Source: a bacterium
GTDB taxonomy: Bacteria > Patescibacteriota > Minisyncoccia > Minisyncoccales > UBA10102
Reading direction: 5' to 3'
DNA length: 5,435 bases
Assembly (NCBI GenBank): GCA_030647175.1
Contig: JAUSJU010000005.1
Location: forward strand, 1 to 5,435
Part shown: piece after piece, positions 1 through 5,314 of the stretch
Layout of the letters: the number at the start of each line of letters is the position of its first letter
How positions within the stretch are numbered: position 1 is the first letter of the stretch
Made by a program: the position numbers and the translations under genes
Notes under the pieces: model-generated
Told to the model about the DNA's origin: nothing
What the model saw: only the letters and a program-made list of their open reading frames with translations
The model's database searches: none

Positions 1-336
1 TTCGTACTCAACCTTTTTACCGAGTTGGGGTTTCACGTTCTTGAGAGGAGCAAAGTGATGGAGATTGCATGGATTGCTCAAAGGGAAACGAAATTTGTCC
101 TTCAGTTTATTGAATCAGAGCAGCATCCTTTGCCTACAGAGACTAAAATATTTACTCACATCGCTTTCATCACCGAAGATCCGAAAAAGGAGATAGAGAG
201 AATAAAGCAATGGATACAATCTCAAGACGTTACTGTGGTTGACGGCAAGTGGACTGACAAAGAGTTTTGGCTTGATTGTCCCGAAGTATTCATAGATTTC
301 GTGTTGGAGATAATGCATACAAGCGTTGTTGAGTGA
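1..336 (+). CDS. VOC (glyoxalase-fold) family protein, 5'-truncated by window edge
   Basis: The frame is open from base 1 to the TGA at 334-336 and gives 111 residues. A TTG at 25 could be read as a start, but the residues before it (NLFTELGFHVLE) already fit the usual FYxxLGFxVLE segment of vicinal-oxygen-chelate proteins, so the true start lies outside the window. The visible part holds the end of the first beta-alpha-beta-beta-beta module and the second module. THIAF (His at residue 53 of the fragment) and FVLEIMH (Glu at 103) sit where VOC enzymes place metal ligands. WTDKEFWLDCPE matches the strand pair before the last strand. Family members include glyoxalases, dioxygenases and resistance proteins; the fragment does not distinguish them and no substrate is proposed. 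A short terminator follows at about 397-415, so the gene ends its own transcription unit. Family fairly sure, function unknown. Confidence 0.72.
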   Translation, partial: FVLNLFTELGFHVLERSKVMEIAWIAQRETKFVLQFIESEQHPLPTETKIFTHIAFITEDPKKEIERIKQWIQSQDVTVVDGKWTDKEFWLDCPEVFIDFVLEIMHTSVVE

Positions 337-396
337 TACAGGTTCTGCTACTGTTCATGGCACAGAGCCGGGGATACGAGTTCAGAGTTAAAGGAT

Positions 397-415
397 CGCC
401 ACGGAGGCGTTTTTT
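397..415 (+). terminator. Short rho-independent terminator after the VOC gene
   Basis: CGCC (397-400) pairs with GGCG (406-409) around the loop ACGGA, followed directly by six T (410-415) and then CTTCC. The stem is only 4 bp but all G/C. Its place, about 60 bp after the VOC stop and just before the next promoter, fits a terminator for the upstream unit. It is the weakest of the four terminators in the window. Confidence 0.6.
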
Positions 416-427
416 CTTCCATGGATA

Positions 428-456
428 TTGACAGCATTAGTAAAGTGTGGTATATT
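428..456 (+). promoter_or_regulatory. Sigma70-type promoter of the 166-aa gene
   Basis: A perfect -35 TTGACA (428-433), a 17-bp spacer and the -10 TATATT (451-456), with TGG just before the -10 (extended -10 pattern TGN). The expected transcript start is near 463, giving a leader of about 27 nt that contains ATAAGAAAGAGGTGA before the ATG at 490. It lies immediately downstream of the preceding terminator. This should be a strong housekeeping promoter. Confidence 0.85.
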
Positions 457-489
457 CTGAAATAGTTGTACATAAGAAAGAGGTGACCG

Positions 490-990
490 ATGGACGATTT
501 TCAGCGTATAGTTCTTCGGGCTTTTGAAACCCGTGGAGCTAGGAGACTCACCTACGGCGAATTGAGGGAGACAACCAGGATTCGTCGTGGACTGACGAGA
601 TCTCTTGCTGTCCTTCGAGATAGCGGAGTTATCCATTGGGAGTTAGATCCTGATGGACATGTGCATGATGAGACAACCATAGTCTCATTGTGCACGATGG
701 TTGATCTGGGATATGATCTCAAGCTGATCATCCTGGATCCTGACGCCGCCAAGCCCGTGAGGAATGAGCTTACATGGCAGATTCTGGTCCTAGGTTCGGA
801 TAACCTGTATCTTGCATCGGAAGGATTTCGGATGTCTGCGCATGGTGATCCGGCGTCTTATGGATTAGAGGTTTGGCTCTATAACAATGTTAGCAGTAGC
901 ATTGTGGATAATGCCTGGCCCAAGATCAAGGAAGCGCTCGCCATTTGCTATAAAGAGTATACGGATCGACATGTAGGGGTCGAGGCCTAA
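490..990 (+). CDS. Hypothetical 166-aa protein with probable N-terminal winged helix
   Basis: The ATG at 490 is preceded by a strong Shine-Dalgarno AAAGAGGTGA (477-486), which fixes the start; the stop is TAA. I do not recognise a named family. Residues 1-65 read like a winged helix-turn-helix: a first helix (FQRIVLRAFETRG), a short second helix (TYGELRETT), an Arg-rich recognition-like helix (RIRRGLTRSLAVLRDSG), then a hydrophobic strand and a turn (HWELDPDGHV) that could be the wing. Residues 66-166 form a mixed alpha/beta region with hydrophobic strands (LKLIILDPD, QILVLGSDNLYLAS, LEVWLYNN) and a closing helix (WPKIKEALAICYKEY), which could be a ligand-binding or dimerisation domain. There is no signal peptide or membrane segment. 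The gene is a single-gene unit with its own promoter and terminator. A DNA-binding regulator is a reasonable inference but not proven. Confidence 0.85.
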   Translation: MDDFQRIVLRAFETRGARRLTYGELRETTRIRRGLTRSLAVLRDSGVIHWELDPDGHVHDETTIVSLCTMVDLGYDLKLIILDPDAAKPVRNELTWQILVLGSDNLYLASEGFRMSAHGDPASYGLEVWLYNNVSSSIVDNAWPKIKEALAICYKEYTDRHVGVEA

Positions 991-1010
991 TGCTCAAGCA
1001 CAATAATAAA

Positions 1011-1044
1011 GCCGTCTTGATATAAATTAAGACGGCTCTTTTCT
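1011..1044 (+). terminator. Rho-independent terminator after the 166-aa gene
   Basis: GCCGTCTT (1011-1018) pairs perfectly with AAGACGGC (1029-1036), and the stem can be extended into the AT-rich loop. It is followed by TCTTTTCT. It lies 20 bp after the TAA, so it closes a one-gene transcript. Confidence 0.9.
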
Positions 1045-1064
1045 ATCTATAGAATTCTTATCTA

Positions 1065-1105
1065 CCCCTAAGTCAATCAATAGATGTAAGCATATTTCAT
1101 AGGGG
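1065..1105. repeat. Inverted repeat CCCCTA / TAGGGG upstream of receiver-gene promoter
   Basis: CCCCTA (1065-1070) and TAGGGG (1100-1105) form a 6-bp dyad with a 29-nt interior, ending 14 bp before the -35 element of the next promoter. Flanking bases are loosely symmetrical (TATCTA before, TAGAGATA after). It could be an operator or chance; the low G/C of the surrounding intergenic DNA makes the two G/C blocks stand out. The rest of the 991-1177 gap holds only the preceding terminator and the next promoter; I see no small gene there. Confidence 0.3.
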
Positions 1106-1119
1106 AGCTAGAGATATCT

Positions 1120-1148
1120 TTGACAGATTTGGTCTGGCGTTATATAAA
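1120..1148 (+). promoter_or_regulatory. Sigma70-type promoter of the receiver-domain gene
   Basis: TTGACA (1120-1125), a 17-bp spacer and TATAAA (1143-1148). The transcript should start near 1155, leaving a leader of about 23 nt with AATAAGAAGGAGG before the GTG start. The spacer and start region carry an inverted repeat (1130-1156), and the box CAGACCAG (1150-1157) directly follows the -10. The same box occurs at the same offset in the promoter at 1607. Confidence 0.85.
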
Positions 1149-1156
1149 TCAGACCA
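1130..1156. promoter_or_regulatory. Candidate operator: inverted repeat spanning the -10 element
   Basis: TGGTCTG (1130-1136) and CAGACCA (1150-1156) are exact reverse complements, 7 bp each, separated by 13 bp that contain the TATAAA -10 element. Such a dyad around a -10 is a common repressor site layout. The promoter at 1607 keeps the right arm (CAGACC) exactly and only the GTCT core of the left arm at matching offsets. Calling it a binding site is inference. Confidence 0.45.
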
Positions 1157-1177
1157 GAATAAGAAGGAGGTTACATT

Positions 1178-1534
1178 GTGTCGAAGCCGAAAGTCTTGAT
1201 AGTCGAAGACGAAGTGCGGTGGTCGCATGTCTTCAAGGCACTTTTGCAAAATGACGTGGAAGTGATTATTGCTTTCACTATCCAGTCTGCCGAGGAACTT
1301 TTCCGGGAACACTCGTCAGATCTCGTAGTAATCCTCATGGATGCTCAAATGGATGCTTTCGCTCCTAACACTATGGAGCTGACACGAACATTTCGGCAAT
1401 CCTTTGCCGGGCCCATGATCGCAATGTCGAGCTTGCATGCAAACCTCCAGCTTTTGAGAGAAGCTGGGTGTGATTACGAGGCCGAGAAGGATAAGGCGGT
1501 AGAGAAGCTTCGAGAGATCCTCGGCCTTTCTTAG
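1178..1534 (+). CDS. Single-domain response regulator (CheY-like receiver)
   Basis: The GTG start at 1178 lies 7 nt after an excellent Shine-Dalgarno AGAAGGAGG (1162-1170); no nearby ATG competes. The 118-aa product is one receiver domain and nothing else. KVLIVEDE (residues 5-12) gives strand 1 and the acidic metal pocket (E10, D11). LMDAQMD carries the likely phospho-acceptor D55. MIAMSS (80-85) gives the conserved Ser/Thr position. K104, seven residues after the AG of REAGCDYEAEK, fits the conserved Lys. A final helix (KAVEKLREILGL) closes the fold. The usual MP-x-x-(D/M)G after the acceptor Asp is replaced by AQMDAFAPNTM, so the loop is divergent. There is no DNA-binding output domain and no histidine kinase nearby, so it would act through protein contacts after phosphorylation, or as a degenerate switch. 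It is a single-gene unit with its own promoter and terminator. Confidence 0.9.
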   Translation: MSKPKVLIVEDEVRWSHVFKALLQNDVEVIIAFTIQSAEELFREHSSDLVVILMDAQMDAFAPNTMELTRTFRQSFAGPMIAMSSLHANLQLLREAGCDYEAEKDKAVEKLREILGLS

Positions 1535-1561
1535 AAGGTCTTCAAGGAGAAGATTCATTAT

Positions 1562-1588
1562 AACCCTGCCTATACGGTGGGGTTTTTA
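1562..1588 (+). terminator. Rho-independent terminator after the receiver gene
   Basis: AACCCTGCC (1562-1570) pairs with GGTGGGGTT (1576-1584) across the loop TATAC, giving 9 pairs of which two are G-T wobble, with a T-tract at 1583-1587. It lies 27 bp after the TAG stop (1532-1534). Confidence 0.82.
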
Positions 1589-1606
1589 TATTAGAGAGTA
1601 GCGAAT

Positions 1607-1635
1607 TTGACAGATCGAGTCTTGTCCTATATAGT
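1607..1635 (+). promoter_or_regulatory. Sigma70-type promoter of the 126-aa gene
   Basis: TTGACA (1607-1612), a 17-bp spacer and TATAGT (1630-1635); TATATA at 1628-1633 is an alternative -10 with 15-bp spacing. CAGACCAG follows at 1637-1644, 30 bases after the start of the -35, exactly as in the promoter at 1120. The leader then reads CACCAATAAGAAAAGGAG. Sharing of TTTGACAGAT, the box and the leader shows the two promoters are related. Confidence 0.83.
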
Positions 1636-1656
1636 CCAGACCAGCACCAATAAGAA

Positions 1657-1662
1657 AAGGAG
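1657..1662 (+). promoter_or_regulatory. Shine-Dalgarno AAGGAG fixing the start at 1671
   Basis: AAGGAG (1657-1662) is 8 nt from the ATG at 1671. The GTG triplets at 1662 and 1664 overlap or abut the Shine-Dalgarno and are too close to be used, so the first three codons of the longer open frame are not translated. Confidence 0.8.
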
Positions 1663-1670
1663 TGTGTGAG

Positions 1671-2051
1671 ATGCCATCGATAAGCGTTATTTCCCGGACG
1701 GTACAGGCACAGCATCTCTGGAAGCTTCCGGCTAACAGAGCGATGTTAGAGGAGGTCATACGAGAACGGGCGAAAGAACCAGAATCTCTTGCCGTCGAAG
1801 GCCACGACCTCGTCATAGACCATTTTTACAGCCAGTTTCCCGAGGACGCCATACCGGGAGATCCGGACGTTCTTCTCAGAATCGAGTATTCGCTCAGAGA
1901 AAAAGGTTTTGTTCGGATGGAGGCGGGGACTCCGGAGTTCACAGATGCGGAAGCCAAAAGGATGCTCGAAGTCCTCAAAGGAGCATTTCCGGACCTCGTT
2001 TGGGGTCCATGGCCTATGCCTCAGCAAAATGCGGGATACGCACAAGGGTAA
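1671..2051 (+). CDS. Hypothetical 126-aa protein
   Basis: The start is the ATG 8 nt after AAGGAG; the stop is TAA at 2049-2051. I do not recognise the family. The product appears soluble and mostly helical in the first half: an amphipathic segment (NRAMLEEVIRERAKEPES), then a strand-like stretch (HDLVIDHFYSQF), an acidic turn (PEDAIPGDPD), and a helix (VLLRIEYSLREKGF). A second helical stretch (TDAEAKRMLEVLKGAFPDLV) leads into a short Trp/Pro-rich tail (WGPWPMPQQNAGYAQG). There are no Cys residues, signal peptide or membrane segment. Its expression signals match those of the receiver gene just upstream, so the two may be co-regulated although separately terminated. It is a real gene judging by promoter, ribosome site and terminator; its function is unknown. 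Confidence 0.82.
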   Translation: MPSISVISRTVQAQHLWKLPANRAMLEEVIRERAKEPESLAVEGHDLVIDHFYSQFPEDAIPGDPDVLLRIEYSLREKGFVRMEAGTPEFTDAEAKRMLEVLKGAFPDLVWGPWPMPQQNAGYAQG

Positions 2052-2062
2052 TCTCCAAAGAT

Positions 2063-2094
2063 AATCACGATTTGATTTCAGATCGTGATTTTTT
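2063..2094 (+). terminator. Rho-independent terminator after the 126-aa gene
   Basis: AATCACGAT (2063-2071) pairs perfectly with ATCGTGATT (2082-2090) over a 10-nt loop, and the T-tract runs 2089-2094. It lies 11 bp after the stop. It also shows that a GTG at 2085, in frame with the transketolase gene, cannot be the real start because it sits inside this hairpin. Confidence 0.92.
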
Positions 2095-2136
2095 ATTACA
2101 AGCATATGTTGCGTATTCCATCGGCTTTGATAGTAT

Positions 2137-2141
2137 GGAGG
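2137..2141 (+). promoter_or_regulatory. Shine-Dalgarno GGAGG fixing the transketolase GTG start
   Basis: GGAGG (2137-2141) is 6 nt before the GTG at 2148. This chooses 2148 over the upstream in-frame codons (GTG at 2085 inside the terminator, ATG at 2106 without a ribosome site) and over the later ATG at 2199, which has no good ribosome site. Confidence 0.78.
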
Positions 2142-2147
2142 TATATC

Positions 2148-3113
2148 GTGAACTATTCTTTGGCAAAAAACTATCTGCAAGAAACCGAGCAAAAGCCCAT
2201 GAGAGATGGGGCGGGTCTTGGTTTGGCAGAATTGGGAGAAGAGCAAAAAGACGTGGTCGTTCTTGCGGGAGATACCACGGAATCTTCCAGAGCGAACTTC
2301 TTTGCAAAGAAATTCCCTGAACGTTTCATTCAATGCGGAGTGGCTGAGCAGAACATGGCGGGTATTGCAGCCGGTTTGGCGTATGAAAAGAAGGTTCCAT
2401 ACGTGGTGACGTACGCCGCATTCCTCATCGGCAGGCCTTGGGAGCCTATTCGTACGACCATAGCGTATCCTGGGAACCATGTGGTGTTCGTGTCTTCTCA
2501 CGCAGGACTTGCTACAGGCCCTGACGGCCCCACTCATCAAATGACCGAAGATATTGCCTTGACCAGGTGCCTTCCTGGATTCACGGTATTGGCTCCAGCT
2601 GACTACGAGCAAGCGAAGAAGGCTGTGAAAGCTGCGTATTCCCTCAAGGGGCCCGTATACATACGTAACGCCAGAGAAAAGACACCGGTATTCACCACAA
2701 AAGATACTCCTTTTGAGGTAGGAAAGGCGCAGGTTCTAGCCGTCGGGAAAGACGCGACGCTCATTGGCCATGGATACGTGGTGTATTCACTATTACAGAT
2801 AGCAGAGGAGCTCAAAGACAAGATCTCTTTGGAGGTTATCAATCTTCATACGATAAAACCTTTGGATGAAAAAACGATCATAGACTCTGCCAAGAAGACG
2901 GGAAAGGTGTTTTGTGCAGAAGACCACAACGTCGTAGGAGGTATGGGATCAGCAGTAGCTGAACTTCTTTCTCAAAAAGCTCCCACGAAGATGTTTCTTC
3001 ACGGCATACAGGACACGTTTGCAGAATCAGGCTCTCCGAAGGATCTTTGGAAGAAATACCATTTAGATAAAGAGGGGATACAGAACGTTCTACTCTCCTT
3101 CTTGAACCAATGA
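2148..3113 (+). CDS. Transketolase, C-terminal subunit (split enzyme)
   Basis: This 321-aa product is the second half of transketolase, which moves two-carbon ketol units between sugar phosphates in the non-oxidative pentose phosphate pathway, using thiamine diphosphate. The pyrimidine-binding domain covers about residues 15-175: GVAEQNMAGIAAGLA carries the Glu (E67) that activates the cofactor; YAAFLIGRPWEPIR and the SHAGLATGPDGPTHQ loop (H130) are typical of split transketolases; TVLAPAD and YIRNAR end the domain. The C-terminal domain (about 190-310) contains LIGHGYVV, HTIKPLD and AEDHNVVGGMGSAVAELL. The start is GTG with a good ribosome site. The diphosphate-binding N-terminal subunit, normally the adjacent gene in split systems, is not in the window. 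The sugar kinase gene overlaps its stop by 4 nt. The related 1-deoxyxylulose-phosphate synthase is less likely because the length and the loop motifs fit split transketolase. Confidence 0.92.
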   Translation: MNYSLAKNYLQETEQKPMRDGAGLGLAELGEEQKDVVVLAGDTTESSRANFFAKKFPERFIQCGVAEQNMAGIAAGLAYEKKVPYVVTYAAFLIGRPWEPIRTTIAYPGNHVVFVSSHAGLATGPDGPTHQMTEDIALTRCLPGFTVLAPADYEQAKKAVKAAYSLKGPVYIRNAREKTPVFTTKDTPFEVGKAQVLAVGKDATLIGHGYVVYSLLQIAEELKDKISLEVINLHTIKPLDEKTIIDSAKKTGKVFCAEDHNVVGGMGSAVAELLSQKAPTKMFLHGIQDTFAESGSPKDLWKKYHLDKEGIQNVLLSFLNQ

Positions 3114-4090
3114 ACAAACCGGCATTTGACTGCATCTCCATAGGAGACACTCAGCACGACGTGTTTCTGGAAGTGGAAGAAAGAGCCAAACTCTTCAAGG
3201 ACGGCGAGAACACATACCTTGGTTTGGCGTTTCCAGAAAAGTTTCCCGTAAAGAAATACACGACCGTGACCGCAGTAGGGAACGCGGCAAACGCTGCTGT
3301 GGGAGCTTCGCGTTTGGGGCTGAAAACCGCATTCTATACGGTGTTGTCAGACGATCATATCGGAAAAGAGGAATACGAGGTGTTTGAAAAAGAGAAGATA
3401 TCCACAAAATTCATCCAGTGGGACAAGAAGAGACGCAGCAATTTTTCTGCGGTGCTGAACTACAAAGGAGACCGCACGATCCTCGTGCACCACGAACAGC
3501 GGGATTACGACCTTCCCGATCTTCCTGCTGCTTCCTGGGTGTATTTCAGTTCGGTAGCTTCTGAACACGCAACGCTTCACTCCCAGATCGCTTCCTACAT
3601 CAAAGCGTCCGGAGCAAAGCTTGCATTCAATCCAGGATCCCATCAACTTCATGATGGACTCCAAGGATTAAAGGATATCCTAGAAGTCGCCCATGTGTTT
3701 TTTGTGAACAAGAAGGAGGCTCAGGAGCTCACCCAGAACAATACTACAGACGAAAAAACATTGCTTCAGCTTCTTTCTAAAGAAGGCCCTTCCATTGTCG
3801 TGATGACCGACGGGGTAAGGGGATCGTTCTCCTTTGACGGAACAAATTTCTACAAGTTAGATATCGTGCATGTTCCCTTGGTGGAGATGACGGGAGCCGG
3901 AGACGCCTATGCAGTAGCATGCATGGCCTCGTTAGCTCATGGCCAGCCTATTTCTGAGGGGATGCGGTGGGGAGCTATGAATTCAGCGTCCGTCATCCAG
4001 TACATCGGCGCAAGAGAGGGTTTGCTCACCAAAGAGAATATGGAAAAGTCTCTGAAAGAGCACGCTGAACCTCAGGCAGCTACGTTTTGA
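3110..4090 (+). CDS. PfkB-family carbohydrate kinase
   Basis: The 326-aa product belongs to the ribokinase/PfkB fold, which moves the ATP gamma-phosphate to a sugar, sugar phosphate or nucleoside. Visible parts: first strand FDCISIGDTQHDVFLEV; the family's first signature near residues 55-70 (AVGNAANAAVGASRLG), with Val where GGN is usual; a DDHIG turn (81-85); FNPG (173-176); VNKKEA with the N200-x-x-E203 Mg/phosphate motif; MTDGVRGS (232-239); and the second signature MTGAGDAY with catalytic base D265 and the GAG anion hole. Met replaces the first Asp of the usual DTGAGD. The length is typical of the family. The ATG lies in ATGA, overlapping the transketolase stop, which suggests translational coupling. 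The substrate cannot be assigned; the neighbours suggest a pentose, hexose phosphate or related compound. Family certain, specificity unknown. Confidence 0.92.
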   Translation: MNKPAFDCISIGDTQHDVFLEVEERAKLFKDGENTYLGLAFPEKFPVKKYTTVTAVGNAANAAVGASRLGLKTAFYTVLSDDHIGKEEYEVFEKEKISTKFIQWDKKRRSNFSAVLNYKGDRTILVHHEQRDYDLPDLPAASWVYFSSVASEHATLHSQIASYIKASGAKLAFNPGSHQLHDGLQGLKDILEVAHVFFVNKKEAQELTQNNTTDEKTLLQLLSKEGPSIVVMTDGVRGSFSFDGTNFYKLDIVHVPLVEMTGAGDAYAVACMASLAHGQPISEGMRWGAMNSASVIQYIGAREGLLTKENMEKSLKEHAEPQAATF

Positions 4091-4092
4091 TC

Positions 4093-5055
4093 ATGCCAAA
4101 AGTATTCATCACCACAAAGATTCCGGATGCAGGACTCAATCTTCTGAAAGAGCAGGGTTATGAATTGGAGATAGGGTCTGCAACGGAGAACCTTCCGCAT
4201 GAGGAGATTGCGCGACGGGCAAAAGGGGCAGACGCTCTTCTTACCCAGCTCGAAGACCGGGTGGACGGAAATCTGCTTGATGGCCTTGGTCCTCAATTGA
4301 AGATCGTGGCAAACTATGCCGTCGGATACGATAATTTTGATCTGAAAGAGCTGGCGCAACGAAACATTATTGCCACCAATACCCCGGGCGTCCTTACGGA
4401 AGCGGTCGCAGAATACGCGGTAGGGCTTATCTTGGCTCTCTTCAGAAAGATACCGGAAGCAGACCGGTTTACAAGATCTGGAAAGTACAAAGGATTTGAC
4501 CCTGATTTGCTCGTGGGATCTGAACTCCAGGGTAAGATACTAGGGCTTGTAGGCCATGGGAGGATCGGATGCAGAGTAGCTGAAATCCTTCAAAAAGGAT
4601 TCGGGATGAACGTTGTGTACTACGACACGAAACGAGACGAGGCGGCAGAAGCCACGTGCGGTATCGCGTACGGCCCCTTGGAAGAGGTGCTGTCTTCTTC
4701 GGACGTGGTGACTCTGCATGTTCCTTTGCTTCCTGCGACGCGCCATTTGATATCGGAAAAAGAGCTTTCCTCTATGAAGCCGAGTTCCTTTCTCGTGAAC
4801 ACTTCAAGGGGCGCGGTCATTGACGAAAAAGCATTGGTACGGGTTTTACAAGAGAAGAAGATTGCGGGAGCTGCTTTAGATGTATATGAAGAGGAGCCCA
4901 ATCTTGCCCCAGGCTTATCAGAGTTAGAGAACGTGCTTTTGAGCCCCCATATCGCTTCAGCCACCAAAGAAGCAAGAGAGCATATGGCTATAGTGGCAGC
5001 TTCCAATATCATCGCGGTTCTTTCGGGAAAACCTCCTCTCAATCAAGTGAAGTAA
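4093..5055 (+). CDS. D-2-hydroxyacid dehydrogenase (glyoxylate/hydroxypyruvate reductase-like)
   Basis: The ATG at 4093, 2 nt after the kinase stop, gives MPKVFITTKIP, the usual N-terminus of this group; the TTG at 4087 would add only two residues and overlaps the kinase stop. There is no good ribosome site, so translation is probably coupled to the kinase gene. The 320-aa product has the catalytic domain in two parts (1-about 100 and about 285-320) around a Rossmann domain. GHGRIG (154-159) binds the dinucleotide, and the strand-2 end VVYYD puts Asp178 where NAD(H)-preferring enzymes have an acidic residue. The catalytic set is R239 (NTSRGAVID), E268 (DVYEEEP) and H286 (SPHIAS). NYAVGYDNFD and NTPGVLTEAVAEYAVGL match glyoxylate/hydroxypyruvate reductases. 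It likely interconverts hydroxypyruvate and D-glycerate, or glyoxylate and glycolate. A phosphoglycerate or lactate dehydrogenase role is less likely, given the length and the absence of an ACT domain. Confidence 0.92.
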   Translation: MPKVFITTKIPDAGLNLLKEQGYELEIGSATENLPHEEIARRAKGADALLTQLEDRVDGNLLDGLGPQLKIVANYAVGYDNFDLKELAQRNIIATNTPGVLTEAVAEYAVGLILALFRKIPEADRFTRSGKYKGFDPDLLVGSELQGKILGLVGHGRIGCRVAEILQKGFGMNVVYYDTKRDEAAEATCGIAYGPLEEVLSSSDVVTLHVPLLPATRHLISEKELSSMKPSSFLVNTSRGAVIDEKALVRVLQEKKIAGAALDVYEEEPNLAPGLSELENVLLSPHIASATKEAREHMAIVAASNIIAVLSGKPPLNQVK

Positions 5056-5098
5056 GTCGGTGCTGGGCAGAATCTTCACGATCTGATAAACTAAGGGC

Positions 5099-5314
5099 AT
5101 GGTAAAAGATTGGACAAAAATCTATGAGAAATACAAGGGGCTTTGGATCGCTCTTTTAGATGACGAAAAGACGGTGGTAGGCAGCGGCAAAACTGTTCGA
5201 AAAGCTATTGAACAGGCTCAAGAGAAAGGATATAAAACCCCTATTATGGTACGTATGCCAACAGCAATACTTCCTTCACGAGGTTATGCTGAATATTGGG
5301 GGCTGGGATTATAA
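5099..5314 (+). CDS. DUF5678-domain small protein, 3' end probably altered by deletion
   Basis: The 71-aa product matches the DUF5678 pattern I know from CPR genomes: DWTKIYEKYKGLWIALLDDEKTV (residues 4-26 in overview), then VGSGKTVRKAIEQAQEKGY and KTPIMVRMP. Its function is unknown; the domain is often encoded just before a retropepsin-like aspartyl protease, as here. Residues 1 to about 54 look native. The last 17 (TAILPSRGYAEYWGLGL) do not look like the family and are read, in another frame, from DNA that encodes the protease C-terminal half, so the true 3' end seems lost. The only ribosome-site-like sequence, AAGGG (5093-5097), is 1 nt from the ATG, unusually close. The gap to the dehydrogenase gene is 43 bp with no clear promoter or terminator, so it may be read from the operon. 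Confidence 0.75.
   Translation: MVKDWTKIYEKYKGLWIALLDDEKTVVGSGKTVRKAIEQAQEKGYKTPIMVRMPTAILPSRGYAEYWGLGL

Noticed and set aside
25..336. VOC gene starting at TTG 25
   Set aside because: The codons before 25 are open and already match the family (NLFTELGF), so the gene continues upstream out of the window.
341..369. Hairpin GGTTCTG / CAGAGCC as terminator or RNA element
   Set aside because: Seven pairs with one G-T and a 15-nt loop, no T-tract after it (followed by GGGG) and no known RNA shape; likely chance, with the better terminator further on at 397-415.
2109..2136. Promoter TTGCGT-N16-TAGTAT before the transketolase gene
   Set aside because: Both boxes are poor, and the predicted transcript start falls after the Shine-Dalgarno that the gene needs, so it is not consistent with the chosen start.
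2085..2147. Longer N-terminus for transketolase from GTG 2085
   Set aside because: The extension begins inside a perfect rho-independent terminator, has no ribosome site and encodes non-family residues; GTG 2148 with GGAGG is the better start.
1746..2612. Long minus-strand open frame of 288 codons
   Set aside because: It lies opposite the 126-aa gene, a terminator and the transketolase gene, has no ribosome site and shows no recognisable domain; it is a shadow of the + strand genes.
4620..5042. Minus-strand open frame of 140 codons opposite the dehydrogenase
   Set aside because: Fully opposite a gene with intact catalytic motifs; no promoter, ribosome site or family resemblance.
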